A DNA stretch of 64,000 bases from contig CBDBPL010000007.1 of the NCBI GenBank assembly GCA_965208685.1, forward strand, positions 4,712,001 to 4,776,000. Reading direction: 5' to 3'. The stretch's first letter is position 1, and each line of letters opens with the position of its first letter. Below are positions 25,852-35,005 of this stretch, in pieces. Below the pieces are notes generated by a model. The model saw nothing but the letters and a program-made list of their open reading frames with translations. It had not been told where the DNA came from and ran no database searches. Position numbers and translations under genes: made by a program. This DNA is from JAJEFO01 sp965208685 (GTDB taxonomy: Bacteria > Pseudomonadota > Alphaproteobacteria > Rhodobacterales > Rhodobacteraceae).

Positions 25852-27624
25852 ATGAAGATGACCACCGAAGAAGTTTTCGTCAAAGTCCTCCAAAGGCATG
25901 GCATCCGCCACGCCTTCGGCATCATCGGATCGGCCTTCATGCCGATTTCGGATCTCTTTCCAAGGGCTGGCATCATGTTCTGGGACTGTGCGCACGAAGG
26001 GTCGGGCGGGATGATGGCAGACGGCTACACGCGTGCGTCAGGCAAGATGTCGATGATGATCGCGCAGAACGGGCCCGGGATCACCAATTTCGTGACGGCC
26101 GTGAAGACGGCCTACTGGAACCACTCGCCGCTCCTCCTGGTCACGCCTCAGGCAGCGAACAAGACCATCGGCCAGGGTGGATTCCAGGAAGTTGAGCAGA
26201 TGAAGCTCTTCGAGGACATGGTTGCCTACCAGGAGGAGGTGCGTGACCCGTCCCGGGTGGCAGAGGTTCTTACCCGGGTCATCGCGCAGGCGAAACGCGC
26301 TTCGGCACCTGCTCAGGTGAACATTCCGCGGGACATGTGGACCCAGGTTGTCGACATCGATCTGCCCGAGCCAATTGAATTCGAGCGCTCGTCGGGCGGA
26401 GAGAACGCCGTGACAGATGCAGCCGCTCTCCTGTCTTCGGCCCGGTTACCCGTCATCCTCAACGGTGCTGGCGTCGTGCTGTCGGAGGGTGGCATCAACG
26501 CGTCCCGGGAATTGGCTGAACGGCTCGATGCTCCGGTTTGCGTTGGCTACCAGCACAATGACGCCTTTCCCGGTGCACACCCGCTTTTCGCCGGACCGCT
26601 TGGATATAACGGCTCGAGGGCTGGCATGGAGTTGATCAAGCAGGCCGATGTCGTGCTCGCATTGGGCACCAGGCTCAATCCGTTCTCTACTTTGCCTGGC
26701 TATGGTCTCGACTACTGGCCAAAGGACGCGAAGATCATCCAGGTGGACATGAACCCTGACCGAATCGGGCTGACCAAGAAGGTCACGGTTGGCATCGTCG
26801 GCGACGCAGCAAAGGTCGCCAAGGGGATTCTTGCCCGGCTCTCCGATGCAGCGGGCGATCTTGGGCGCGAAGAGCGCCGGAACAAGATCGCGACCACCAA
26901 GTCGGCATGGGCTCAGCAACTGGCCTCAATGGATCACGAGGATGACGATCCGGGCACGACCTGGAACGAGAGGGCGCGGGCGGCCAAACCCGACTGGATG
27001 AGCCCGCGCATGGCATGGAGGGCCATCCAGGCCGCCCTGCCGCGTGACGCGATCATCTCCTCGGACATCGGCAACAACTGCGCCATCGGCAACGCGTATC
27101 CGGACTTCGACGAAGGCCGGAAGTATCTTGCGCCCGGCCTCTTCGGTCCCTGCGGCTATGGCCTGCCTGCCATCATCGGCGCCAAGATCGGCTGTCCGGA
27201 CGTGCCCGTCGTGGGTTTCGCGGGCGACGGCGCCTTTGGCATCGCGGTGACCGAACTCACTGCCATCGGGCGCAGCGAATGGCCGGCGATCACGCAGATC
27301 GTCTTCCGAAACTACCAGTGGGGCGCGGAAAAGCGGAATTCAACTCTCTGGTACGATGACAATTTCGTCGGCACCGAACTGGACGAGAACGTTTCATATG
27401 CCGGAATCGCCAGGGCCTGCGGGCTCAACGGCGTCGTGGCCTGGAACATGGACGAGCTCACTGCCGCATTGAACCAGGCGGTCGAGGACCAGATGAAGGC
27501 CGGCAAGACCACCTTGATCGAGGCAATGATCAACCAGGAACTCGGAGAGCCCTTCCGCCGGGACGCGATGAAGAGACCGGTCGAGGTGGCTGGGATCGAC
27601 GCCGCCGACATGGCCGCGGAGTAG
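25852..27624 (+). CDS. xsc: Sulfoacetaldehyde acetyltransferase
   Basis: 590 residues, full length for Xsc. It has the thiamine-diphosphate enzyme layout: the proton-relay glutamate Glu49 in WDCAHEGSGGMMADGY, and the cofactor-binding GDG motif in GFAGDGAFGIAVTELTAIG near residue 462 followed by VFRNYQWGAEKRN, the Xsc-type loop. The enzyme splits sulfoacetaldehyde with phosphate to acetyl phosphate and sulfite. ATG 25852 has a GAGGAA ribosome site and is preferred over a GTG eight codons upstream. The pta gene that uses its product lies downstream but on the opposite strand. No taurine or isethionate genes are visible in the window. Confidence 0.95.
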   Translation: MKMTTEEVFVKVLQRHGIRHAFGIIGSAFMPISDLFPRAGIMFWDCAHEGSGGMMADGYTRASGKMSMMIAQNGPGITNFVTAVKTAYWNHSPLLLVTPQAANKTIGQGGFQEVEQMKLFEDMVAYQEEVRDPSRVAEVLTRVIAQAKRASAPAQVNIPRDMWTQVVDIDLPEPIEFERSSGGENAVTDAAALLSSARLPVILNGAGVVLSEGGINASRELAERLDAPVCVGYQHNDAFPGAHPLFAGPLGYNGSRAGMELIKQADVVLALGTRLNPFSTLPGYGLDYWPKDAKIIQVDMNPDRIGLTKKVTVGIVGDAAKVAKGILARLSDAAGDLGREERRNKIATTKSAWAQQLASMDHEDDDPGTTWNERARAAKPDWMSPRMAWRAIQAALPRDAIISSDIGNNCAIGNAYPDFDEGRKYLAPGLFGPCGYGLPAIIGAKIGCPDVPVVGFAGDGAFGIAVTELTAIGRSEWPAITQIVFRNYQWGAEKRNSTLWYDDNFVGTELDENVSYAGIARACGLNGVVAWNMDELTAALNQAVEDQMKAGKTTLIEAMINQELGEPFRRDAMKRPVEVAGIDAADMAAE

Positions 27625-27633
27625 GCGCTGGCA

Positions 27634-27680
27634 GCAAGGCCGTGCCATGTCGCGTCCTGGCGGCGCACCGGCGGCCTTGC
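27634..27680. terminator. Candidate terminator between xsc and pta
   Basis: A 9-bp perfect inverted repeat GCAAGGCCG / CGGCCTTGC encloses a 29-nt GC-rich loop in the gap between the convergent ends of xsc and pta. The long loop and lack of a T-run make this only a weak candidate. Confidence 0.3.
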
Positions 27681-27816
27681 ATTTGCGTGGCAATGGGCAA
27701 AGGGGAGGAGCCATTGCGGGCGATGTCCATCTTGTTGATGCGGGGCGCGGGCCGGCAGGCGGCAGTGCCCTCGTATTCGGGTGCATTCGCCGGGCGCTTT
27801 CAGGAAGGGTGTCCGG

Positions 27817-28692
27817 TCAGGCTCCGAGCGCAATCGAGATGACGGCGGCCGCAACGATGTCATCCGCGCTCGCGCCTCGACTCAAGTCGCAGACCGGCTT
27901 TCGAAAGCCTTGCAGAACTGGCCCTATGGCCTGCGCCCCGGCCAGCTCCTGCACGAGCTTGTATCCGATGTTGCCGGCATCAAGGGAAGGGAAGACCAGG
28001 ACGTTGGCGTCTCCGGCACCCGATCCCTTGCGTTCTGCAATTTCCGGATTCAGTGCGGCGTCGGCCTGCACGGGACCGATCGCGGTCACTCCAGCAGCTT
28101 GGGCCGCTTCCGTCGCCGCAGCGACCTTCTCAACCGAGGGACCCGTGCCACTCGTGCCCGTGGCATACGAAAGAAACGCCACTCTTGCATCGCCTAGCAG
28201 CGCTTGCGCCGAGGTGGCGGAACTGCGCGCTATTCCTGCAAGCTTGCCTGCGTCCGGATCCACGGCGACTGCGCAGTCCGCGAATATCATCTCAAGCCCA
28301 CCTGGGAAGGACATGAGAAAGAAGGATGAAGGCTGCTGGATTCCGTCGGCAAGTCCTATGGCAAGGGAGGCAGCCTCGATCACGCGCCGGGTTGGAGCCA
28401 GCGCGCCTGCGACCAGGACGTCCGCCTCGCCGACTGCAACCATCGCCGCAGCGCGAACAAGCGGCTTGCCGATCATGCGACGCGCGAGCGCGGGCTTCAC
28501 CCCCCGGTTCTTGACAACCGCCTCCACGAGATCGCCTGACGGTTCTGCAAGCTGCACTGTCGTGGCAAGGCCGTCGGCGGCAAGCCGGTTGGCAGCATCT
28601 CGCACGCGATCGTCTTCCGAGATCTCCGGCATGACGACTCGCGCGTTCCTCACCCTTGCCGTTTCGAAAGACCTTTCGAGAGCATTCATCAT
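27817..28692 (-). CDS. pta: Phosphate acetyltransferase
   Basis: 291 residues, a single PTA/PTB domain. ARVVMPEISEDDRVRDAA near residue 16, GEADVLVAGALAPTRRV near residue 88, and the phosphate-binding YATGTSGTGPSVEKV near residue 190 fit the family. It converts acetyl phosphate and CoA into acetyl-CoA, completing the Xsc pathway. ATG 28692 (or 28689) has an AGGGGA ribosome site. A much longer same-frame open frame runs antisense through the citrate synthase gene and was rejected. The gene faces xsc tail to tail and starts 30 bp from a divergent citrate synthase. Confidence 0.92.
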   Translation of the reverse strand: MMNALERSFETARVRNARVVMPEISEDDRVRDAANRLAADGLATTVQLAEPSGDLVEAVVKNRGVKPALARRMIGKPLVRAAAMVAVGEADVLVAGALAPTRRVIEAASLAIGLADGIQQPSSFFLMSFPGGLEMIFADCAVAVDPDAGKLAGIARSSATSAQALLGDARVAFLSYATGTSGTGPSVEKVAAATEAAQAAGVTAIGPVQADAALNPEIAERKGSGAGDANVLVFPSLDAGNIGYKLVQELAGAQAIGPVLQGFRKPVCDLSRGASADDIVAAAVISIALGA

Positions 28693-28722
28693 CAATTCCC
28701 CTGCCGTATCAGGAGCAGCTAC
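28693..28722. promoter_or_regulatory. Very short divergent start region of pta and citrate synthase
   Basis: Only 30 bp separate the pta ATG (minus) from the citrate synthase ATG (plus). The span holds the two ribosome sites (AGGGGA on minus, AGGAG on plus) and no room for a full promoter. Each promoter must lie within the other gene's 5' coding sequence. Confidence 0.5.
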
Positions 28723-29856
28723 ATGACCGAAGCACCGAAGATCAACCGCGGCCTCATGGGAGTGCATTTCGACCGTTCGGCAGTGTCGGACATCGATGGG
28801 GCGACTGGCCGCCTGTACTATCGTGGATACACGATAGACGATCTGGCGACCAACGCGTCGTTCGAAGAAGTCGCACACCTGTTGATCATGGGCGAGCTGC
28901 CAAATGCAGACGAGCTGGCGGAATTCGATGCCAGGCTGAAGGCTTCGCGCGTCCTGCCTGACGAGATCATGGACATAGTTCGGGCAACCTCTGACGGCCA
29001 TCCGATGGACGTGCTGCGCACCTCCGTTTCCGCGCTGGCTGCGCTGGAATCCGGCGCTCGGGATGCCTCGGAGGAAGGCATGCTCGAAAACGGGATCCGC
29101 CTTACCGCGCAGGTGCCAATGATCATTGCCGCCCATCACGCAATCCGGTCCGGACGCGAGCCGGTGAAGCCCGATCCGTCGCTCGGACATGCCGGAAACT
29201 GGCTCTGGATGCTCAAGGGCGAGACGCCCTCGGAAGACGCCGCGCGGCTTGCGGACGTGGACTTCATCCTTCACGCAGAACATGGCGCCAACGCATCCTC
29301 GTTCGCGGCAAGGGTGACGGTTGGCACCGAAGCGGACATGCATGGCGCCATCACGACCGCGCTCGCCACTCTCGCGGGGCCGGCCCATGGCGGCGCCGCC
29401 GAGGACGTAATGAAAATGGTCGAGGAGATCGGTGCCCCGGAAAATGCAGCCGAGTACGTGAGGCAAAAGCGCAGGAACCGGGAGCCTGTGACAGGCTTTG
29501 GCCATCGGGTCTATCGAGCCGAGGATCCGCGTGCGCGGCACATGCGTGACGGCGTGAGAAAACTGGGCGAGGAAATGGGCCAGCCCGAGTGGTACGAAAT
29601 CCTTCAGGCGGTGGTCGAGACGATGAAGCCGTATGCGCGGCACGGGCTTAACGTGAACGTCGATTTCTATTCAGGCGTGGTCTACCAGCTGCACGGCATC
29701 CCCATGGACCTCTACGTGCCGATCTTCGCCATCGGACGGATGCCGGGCTGGGTGATCCAGTGCCTTGAGCAGAAGCGGGGCAACATCCTGATCCGACCGC
29801 TCACGCTCTACAACGGTCCGGAGCCTCGCGACTGGATTGCGTTGGAGGACAGGTAG
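28723..29856 (+). CDS. Citrate synthase family protein (citrate or 2-methylcitrate synthase)
   Basis: 377 residues, the size of short citrate and 2-methylcitrate synthases. The catalytic residues are intact: His in GPAHGGAAEDV near residue 225, His in GFGHRVYRAEDPRARHM near residue 262, and Asp in NVNVDFYSGVVY near residue 313. It condenses acetyl-CoA (or propionyl-CoA) with oxaloacetate. The AGGAG site 8 bp before ATG 28723 fixes the start. Being head to head with pta, it may draw off acetyl-CoA made from sulfoacetaldehyde; this is inference. It is distinct from the short citryl-CoA lyase at 5910. Confidence 0.9.
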   Translation: MTEAPKINRGLMGVHFDRSAVSDIDGATGRLYYRGYTIDDLATNASFEEVAHLLIMGELPNADELAEFDARLKASRVLPDEIMDIVRATSDGHPMDVLRTSVSALAALESGARDASEEGMLENGIRLTAQVPMIIAAHHAIRSGREPVKPDPSLGHAGNWLWMLKGETPSEDAARLADVDFILHAEHGANASSFAARVTVGTEADMHGAITTALATLAGPAHGGAAEDVMKMVEEIGAPENAAEYVRQKRRNREPVTGFGHRVYRAEDPRARHMRDGVRKLGEEMGQPEWYEILQAVVETMKPYARHGLNVNVDFYSGVVYQLHGIPMDLYVPIFAIGRMPGWVIQCLEQKRGNILIRPLTLYNGPEPRDWIALEDR

Positions 29857-29890
29857 GTCCGCGCACCCACTCTGGCGGGCAGTGCGAGAT

Positions 29891-30586
29891 TCAGAGCCTT
29901 TCTCGGTACAGGACTTGCTGCGTGACGCCCGCGAACAGCAGCCAGACCGTCGTGATGATCAGGCCCCAGTGCGCCCAGCTTTCGGGGTCGAAATCCACCC
30001 AAGCGGCCCATCCTGCGAAGAATGTCCAGGCGAAAGCCATAGGCAAGGAGATGGTCCGCCATCTCACGGTGCGGAACGGATGCACGAACTTTATCGGCAA
30101 GAGCATGGCCACCGCCAAGGCGACGACCAGCGTCAGGCTGATCCAGAAGTCGGGCTTGATGGCAAAGAGAACCAGAACCACCATGTTCCAGCAGGCCGGG
30201 AAGCCGTTGAAGGAATTGTCTGACGTCTTCATCCGGGTGTCGGCAAAGTAGATCGCCGAAAGAAAGGTGATCACGATGATGGCCACCCAACCGGTCCATC
30301 CCGGTAGCAGGTCGGAATGAAAAAGGGCAAAAGCTGGAATTACGACGTAGGTCAGGAAATCGACGATCACGTCAAGGATGGTGCCGTCAAGGCGCCTTGC
30401 GTTGACCGTGACCCGAGTCGCGCGCGCGAGAGGACCGTCCAGTCCGTCCACGGCGAAAGCCACGAGAAGCCAGAGGAACATCGTGGCCCAGTTGCCCTCC
30501 ACCGCCGCCAGGAGGGCCAGCATGGCGAAGACAGCACCGGATGCGGTAAGCAGGTGGACCAGATAGGCATATATTCGAGGTGTCAT
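29891..30586 (-). CDS. pcs: Phosphatidylcholine synthase
   Basis: 231 residues with about eight membrane segments. It carries the modified CDP-alcohol phosphotransferase signature of Pcs, DGLDGPLARATRV followed by LDGTILDVIVDFLTY, at about residues 47-80. Pcs condenses CDP-diacylglycerol with choline to make phosphatidylcholine in the inner membrane, a trait of many alphaproteobacteria. The start at ATG 30586 is preferred because the first membrane segment follows; an ATG six codons earlier is possible. It is convergent with citrate synthase. Confidence 0.9.
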   Translation of the reverse strand: MTPRIYAYLVHLLTASGAVFAMLALLAAVEGNWATMFLWLLVAFAVDGLDGPLARATRVTVNARRLDGTILDVIVDFLTYVVIPAFALFHSDLLPGWTGWVAIIVITFLSAIYFADTRMKTSDNSFNGFPACWNMVVLVLFAIKPDFWISLTLVVALAVAMLLPIKFVHPFRTVRWRTISLPMAFAWTFFAGWAAWVDFDPESWAHWGLIITTVWLLFAGVTQQVLYRERL

Positions 30587-31188
30587 GAGATCTTCATGAC
30601 GCATCTCGGATAGTTATGCGATGCATTTTGCAGATTGCGCCGGAATTTCGACTCGCGCACGCAATCATCGACTCGCGCGCAGAATCTCGCAGGCGTCCAT
30701 GTGGCAGTTTCCGTTCGTTTCCGGCGCCCGATTGCTTGCGACCGGAATGGTCCGTCAATTCCCGTTCCATCGAGGGTTCGAACCGGACGAACGATGAATG
30801 CAGCTTGCAGGGAGAATCCGCCCTCTCGCAAGGAAAGTGGAGTTGCGCCCATGCTGCCCAAGATTTCGGGCAAGGCGCGCGCGCCAAGTGTTCTCTTTTT
30901 TGTTGATAAATCTCGATTTTCCGGGATTGATATCGCGGCGATTGTTGACGGAGCCACAGAAGTTGCGCCAATGGCGATGGTTCCAGCAAGTGCTGCCACA
31001 AGCGGCACGAGACAAAGCCTGGACTAATTCGTGTCGGGGGGCAGAGGCGGAAGATGAGTGGAACCACGGACGTGAATCGTGGAACTCGATCCCAAGTTTC
31101 CAGCGATGGAACGTCGCGCAGCCGAGGCATTGCTCATGGGCGTTTCCCTTCGGGCGAGCCATCTTGACCGACGTTGGGAGATGAGACG
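30587..31188 (+). other. Intergenic region upstream of pcs and of the second sugar operon
   Basis: 602 bp between divergent genes, of lower GC around 30890-30960 where AT-rich promoter-like sequence occurs. A 37-codon frame at 31054-31167 has a GAGGCGGAAG site before its ATG, but its composition is not protein-like. Three copies of a (G/A)TGGAAC motif at 31058, 31079 and 31106, two of them 21 bp apart, could be operator half-sites. Nothing else is supported. Confidence 0.35.
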
Positions 31189-32172
31189 GTGCCCGAAGCC
31201 TGGTCAACCCGCCATCGGTATGCGGCACGCCTGAACGCGTTCAAGACTGCGCTTCCACCGGATCGGCGCGACGTGCCACATTTGCTTGAACTTGTTGCTC
31301 GCGTCGGGAAGCTCGACGCTGCCGATCTCAATTTTCCCGATCATGTCTCTGCCGCCAACGAAGGAGCGGTGCGTGCCGCGCTCGCGGCGAATGGAGTGCG
31401 CCTGAACGGCCTTGCCATGCGGTACTACGGAGAGCCTGACTTCGCCATAGGCGCCTTTACGAATCCTGATCCTGCAGTTCGACGAAAGGCCGTCGATCAA
31501 ACACGTGAAGCGATCGACATCTGCGCCGGGCTGGGGGCTCGACAGTTGACGCTCTGGATGGGGCAGGACGGGTTCGACTATGCCTTTCAGGTGGACTACG
31601 CGCGGGCTTGGGACGACACGATCTCGGCCATGGCCGAGGTGGCCGACCACAATCGCGAGATAGATGTCGCCATTGAATACAAGCCGAACGATCCTCGAGC
31701 CTATTCGCTGATGCCGGACATCGGGACGACGCTGCTCGCCACGAAGGAGCTGGACCGACCCAATGTTGGCGTAACGCTCGATTTTGCCCATGTCCTCCAG
31801 GCCGACGAAATGCCAGCCTATGCCGCGAGTCTGGTCGCGCGCCATTCCCGTCTGCTTGGCGTTCATCTGAATGACGGTTACGGCAAGCGCGATGACGGCT
31901 TGATGGTTGGCACGGTGCACCCGGTTGCAACCGTCGAGCTCTTCGTCGAACTGGACCGCATCGGTTACGAAGGCGTGATCTATTTCGACACATTTCCAGA
32001 TCTCTCGGGATTGGATCCGGTCGAAGAGGTCCGGACGAACGTCCACATGGCCGAGCGACTCCGCGCCGTGGCCGGACACCTCCGCGAAAACAGGGATCTT
32101 GCCGCGGCAATTGCCCGCCATGATGCCGCACTCAGTCAGCGCATCATTGCCCACGCGCTCTACGGCGAATGA
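31189..32172 (+). CDS. Sugar phosphate isomerase/epimerase (TIM-barrel, xylose isomerase-like)
   Basis: 327 residues. AP-endonuclease-2/xylose-isomerase-like barrel features are visible: AIEYKPNDP near residue 160 and LDFAHVLQADE near residue 193 supply the metal Glu and Asp, and VHLNDGYGKRDDG near residue 228 the His/Asp pair; the final acid is Asp in IYFDTFPD rather than the usual Glu. It likely isomerises a ketose or an erythrulose/tagatose-type substrate. GTG 31189 has a GGGAG site 8 bp upstream. It is the first gene of the plus-strand sugar operon and overlaps the kinase by 4 bp. Confidence 0.82.
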   Translation: MPEAWSTRHRYAARLNAFKTALPPDRRDVPHLLELVARVGKLDAADLNFPDHVSAANEGAVRAALAANGVRLNGLAMRYYGEPDFAIGAFTNPDPAVRRKAVDQTREAIDICAGLGARQLTLWMGQDGFDYAFQVDYARAWDDTISAMAEVADHNREIDVAIEYKPNDPRAYSLMPDIGTTLLATKELDRPNVGVTLDFAHVLQADEMPAYAASLVARHSRLLGVHLNDGYGKRDDGLMVGTVHPVATVELFVELDRIGYEGVIYFDTFPDLSGLDPVEEVRTNVHMAERLRAVAGHLRENRDLAAAIARHDAALSQRIIAHALYGE

Positions 32173-33050
32173 GCGGGATCGTCGTTCTTGGTGCGCTGCA
32201 CCATGATGTCGTCGTGGATGCACCGCGCATGCCGAGGCTGGATGAAACACTTCCCGGCACCCGCGTCGACTATCGCTTCGGCGGCAAGGGCGGCAACCAG
32301 GCTCTTGCCGCTGCACGGATGGGCGCACAAGTTGCAATGGCCGGACGGGTCGGCCGGGACAGCGCGGCGGGGACGATCCGCGCTGCGATGGATGAGGCGG
32401 GCGTCGAGCATTCGCTTGTTCTGGAGACTGACTTGCCCACCGGCATGAGCGTCGCGATCACGCTGCCTTCGGGCGAGTACGCTGCCGTCACCGTTCCGGG
32501 TGCCAATCTCGAGAATGACGGCAACATTTCGTGGCGGGAACCGCCACTGGCAGGTCTTCTCCAGAACGAAATTCCCGAGGCCGCAAATCTTGCCTTTGCT
32601 TCCCATCTGCCACCCGACTCCTTGCTAATTGCAAATGCCGCTCCGGCGCGACGCCTTCCCGACGAGTTGGCAGAGCGAATCGATGTACTGATCGTGAACC
32701 TCATAGAAGCTATAGGTCTGACAGGGCACAACAATCCGGAAACAGCCCTGACCGCGCTCACAGGCATGGTGCGGGGTGCCGTTGTATTGACCAGAGGTGC
32801 CAAAGGCGCGATATTGCTGGAGAACGGCCAGATGACACATCATCCGGCATTTTCGACCAAGGTCGTGAGCACGCATGGGGCAGGGGACATGTTCACGGGC
32901 GCTTTTGCCGCCCGAATCGTCGAAGGCGATTCGTTCAAGTCGGCGTTGCGTTTCGCCCAGGCTGCCGCTGGGTTGCTTGTGTCCTCCCCCATTGACCGGC
33001 GTTCCGAGGTCACGCACGCTGGCGTCGAGGCATTTCTTGCCTGCCGGTAG
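32169..33050 (+). CDS. PfkB-family (ribokinase-like) sugar kinase
   Basis: 293 residues. The N-terminal GGKGGNQALAAARMGA motif near residue 38 and the C-terminal THGAGDMFTGAFAARI motif, with the anion-hole GAGD at about residue 236, define the PfkB family. It phosphorylates a sugar with ATP. The ATG overlaps the isomerase stop (ATGA). Ribokinase is the closest type by motif, but the substrate in this operon is unknown. Confidence 0.9.
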   Translation: MSGIVVLGALHHDVVVDAPRMPRLDETLPGTRVDYRFGGKGGNQALAAARMGAQVAMAGRVGRDSAAGTIRAAMDEAGVEHSLVLETDLPTGMSVAITLPSGEYAAVTVPGANLENDGNISWREPPLAGLLQNEIPEAANLAFASHLPPDSLLIANAAPARRLPDELAERIDVLIVNLIEAIGLTGHNNPETALTALTGMVRGAVVLTRGAKGAILLENGQMTHHPAFSTKVVSTHGAGDMFTGAFAARIVEGDSFKSALRFAQAAAGLLVSSPIDRRSEVTHAGVEAFLACR

Positions 33051-33113
33051 GTGCGAAACGGAATTCTGCAGGCCGAAATCATCGGCAAGGGCGGCATCGG
33101 GGCGGAGAGATCG

Positions 33114-33917
33114 ATGACCAGGTTTCAGGCACTCTTCGGAACGACCAAGCCAGTCATTGGCATGGTTCACCTTGGCGCATTGCCTGGATCGCCGCTCCAT
33201 GACGCTAGGGCCGGCATTGACGGCCTCGTCGAATCTGCGCTTGCGGATCTGGCAGCTCTTCAGGAGGCCGGATTCGATGCAGTCATGTTCGGCAACGAGA
33301 ATGACCGGCCCTACGAATTCGATGTCGATACGGCCTCCACCGCCACAATGGCATTCGTGATCGGGCAGTTGAAGGACAAGATTGCGGTGCCCTTTGGAGT
33401 CAACGTGCTTTGGGACCCAATGGCGACGGTCGCACTTGCAGCTGCCACGGGCGCCGCCTTCTGCCGGGAGATTTTCACCGGCACGTATGCCTCGGACATG
33501 GGGCCTTGGACACCCGATGCCGGCAAGGCGATGCGCTATCGTGATCGTCTCGGGCGCCCGGACCTTGCAATGTTCTACAACATCTCCGCCGAGTTCGCCG
33601 ACAGCCTTGACCGTCGATCGCTCCCGGACAGGGCACGTTCCGCGGTCTTTTCCTCGATCCCCGACGCCGTTCTGGTCTCCGGCACCATCACGGGCGAGGC
33701 TGCACGCATGGAGGACCTGGAAGCGGTGAAGGCGGTGCTTCCCGACACGCCAGTCATGGCGAATACCGGTGTGAGGCACGAGACCGTCGCCGAAGTATTG
33801 AAGATCGCCGATGGCTGCATTGTCGGCTCGGCACTGAAATTCGACGGTGATACGTGGCAGGCAATAGATCCTGATCGAGCAAGGGATTTCGTGCAGCGGG
33901 CAAGGTGCGCGGAATGA
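33114..33917 (+). CDS. BtpA/SgcQ-family protein
   Basis: 267 residues. KPVIGMVHLGALPGSPLHD near residue 14 and the FGVNVLWDPMATVALAAA segment near residue 95 are the BtpA family signatures, with a late ANTGVRHETV motif and a VGSALK phosphate-binding-like strand, suggesting a TIM barrel. In Escherichia coli SgcQ belongs to this family in a sugar operon; cyanobacterial BtpA affects photosystem I, but the chemical activity is unknown. GGAGAG lies 6 bp before ATG 33114. Overlaps the M42 peptidase by ATGA. A possible role is aldolase- or phosphatase-like handling of the kinase product. Confidence 0.85.
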   Translation: MTRFQALFGTTKPVIGMVHLGALPGSPLHDARAGIDGLVESALADLAALQEAGFDAVMFGNENDRPYEFDVDTASTATMAFVIGQLKDKIAVPFGVNVLWDPMATVALAAATGAAFCREIFTGTYASDMGPWTPDAGKAMRYRDRLGRPDLAMFYNISAEFADSLDRRSLPDRARSAVFSSIPDAVLVSGTITGEAARMEDLEAVKAVLPDTPVMANTGVRHETVAEVLKIADGCIVGSALKFDGDTWQAIDPDRARDFVQRARCAE

Positions 33918-34987
33918 GTGTTCGCGAACTCCTGACTGATCTGATGTCAGTTCCTGGCCTTTCGGGGCACGAAGATCGCGTTCGCCGGCGGATTGCCCAT
34001 CACCTCGGTTCGTTGCCCAGCGCAAGTGACACGCTAGGCAACCTTTGGACCACGTTTGAGGGCAGCGGGCCGAGCGTACTACTGTTCACCCACATGGATC
34101 AGCTCGGTTTCGTGGTCCGCAAGATCGAAGCCGACGGCTTTCTGCGCCTTGAGCGCCTTGGTGGAGTGCCCGAGCGCGCGCTTGCCAGCCAAATGGTGAC
34201 CGTCTGCCTTGGCGATGGCCTGGACATCAACGGAGTCATTGCCAACAAGAGTCACCACGCCACGACTCCGGACGAGAAATACACGGTTGTCCGCTATCCC
34301 GACCTCTACGTCGACTGCGGCTTCGACACCCGTGAAGCCGCCGAGGCGGCCGGCATCCAGATCGGTGCGCCGGTCGTTTATTCGCCCGGCGGATCGGCGT
34401 TGGGCGAAAACCGCGTGACCGGTCCTGCGATAGATGACCGGGCAGGCTGCGCCGTCCTGATCGAGGTGGCCCACATGCTTGCAGACCGCAGGCAGGGCCC
34501 GACCGTTCACGTCGCATTTGCAACGCAGGAGGAATTTTCCCTGCGTGGTGCGCAGCCGCTGGCGCAGCGGCTGTTGCCGGACATCGCCATTCAGGTCGAC
34601 CTCATGCTTGCCACCGACACCCCCGACATGGTCGATCGCGGCGAGATGCGGCTAGGGCAGGGGCCGGGCATCAGCCTCTACAGTTTCCACGGGCGCGGGA
34701 CCCTCAATGGAGTGATCCCGCACCCGGCGTTGGTCCGGCTGTTCGAGGAAGCCGCTCGCGAAGTCGGCGTGCCGCTCCAGCGAAGTGCGCAAACCGGAGC
34801 GCTGACCGATCTGTCCTATGTTCAACTTGTTGGCGAAGGTGTCGCCTCGATCGACGTGGGTTTCCCCATGCGCTATTCGCATTCTTCGTGCGAGGTCGCG
34901 GATCTTCGTGATCTTGACGCATTGTGCAAGCTCCTGATTGCAGCGCTGGCCCGCATCGGCCCGCATTTCTGTCTTTCGCGCGACTGA
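33914..34987 (+). CDS. M42-family metallopeptidase (SgcX/FrvX-like)
   Basis: 357 residues. The di-metal ligands of the M42 family are all visible: HMD in FTHMDQLGFVV near residue 60, Asp in AIDDRAG near residue 171, the Glu pair in TQEEFSLRGA near residue 203, Asp in LATDTPD near residue 230, and His in RYSHSSCEV near residue 320. Members are aminopeptidases or putative glycan deacylases/endoglucanases; SgcX in E. coli is next to SgcQ. Cytosolic, no signal peptide. The ATG overlaps the upstream stop. In a sugar operon it may hydrolyse an amide or ester of the imported substrate. Confidence 0.88.
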   Translation: MSVRELLTDLMSVPGLSGHEDRVRRRIAHHLGSLPSASDTLGNLWTTFEGSGPSVLLFTHMDQLGFVVRKIEADGFLRLERLGGVPERALASQMVTVCLGDGLDINGVIANKSHHATTPDEKYTVVRYPDLYVDCGFDTREAAEAAGIQIGAPVVYSPGGSALGENRVTGPAIDDRAGCAVLIEVAHMLADRRQGPTVHVAFATQEEFSLRGAQPLAQRLLPDIAIQVDLMLATDTPDMVDRGEMRLGQGPGISLYSFHGRGTLNGVIPHPALVRLFEEAAREVGVPLQRSAQTGALTDLSYVQLVGEGVASIDVGFPMRYSHSSCEVADLRDLDALCKLLIAALARIGPHFCLSRD

Positions 34988-35005
34988 CGACCTGGGCCGG
35001 AGTTC

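Noticed and set aside
30740..30810. GGTTCGAACC-like stretch resembling a tRNA T-loop
   Set aside because: No matching T-stem, acceptor stem or anticodon arm can be formed around it.
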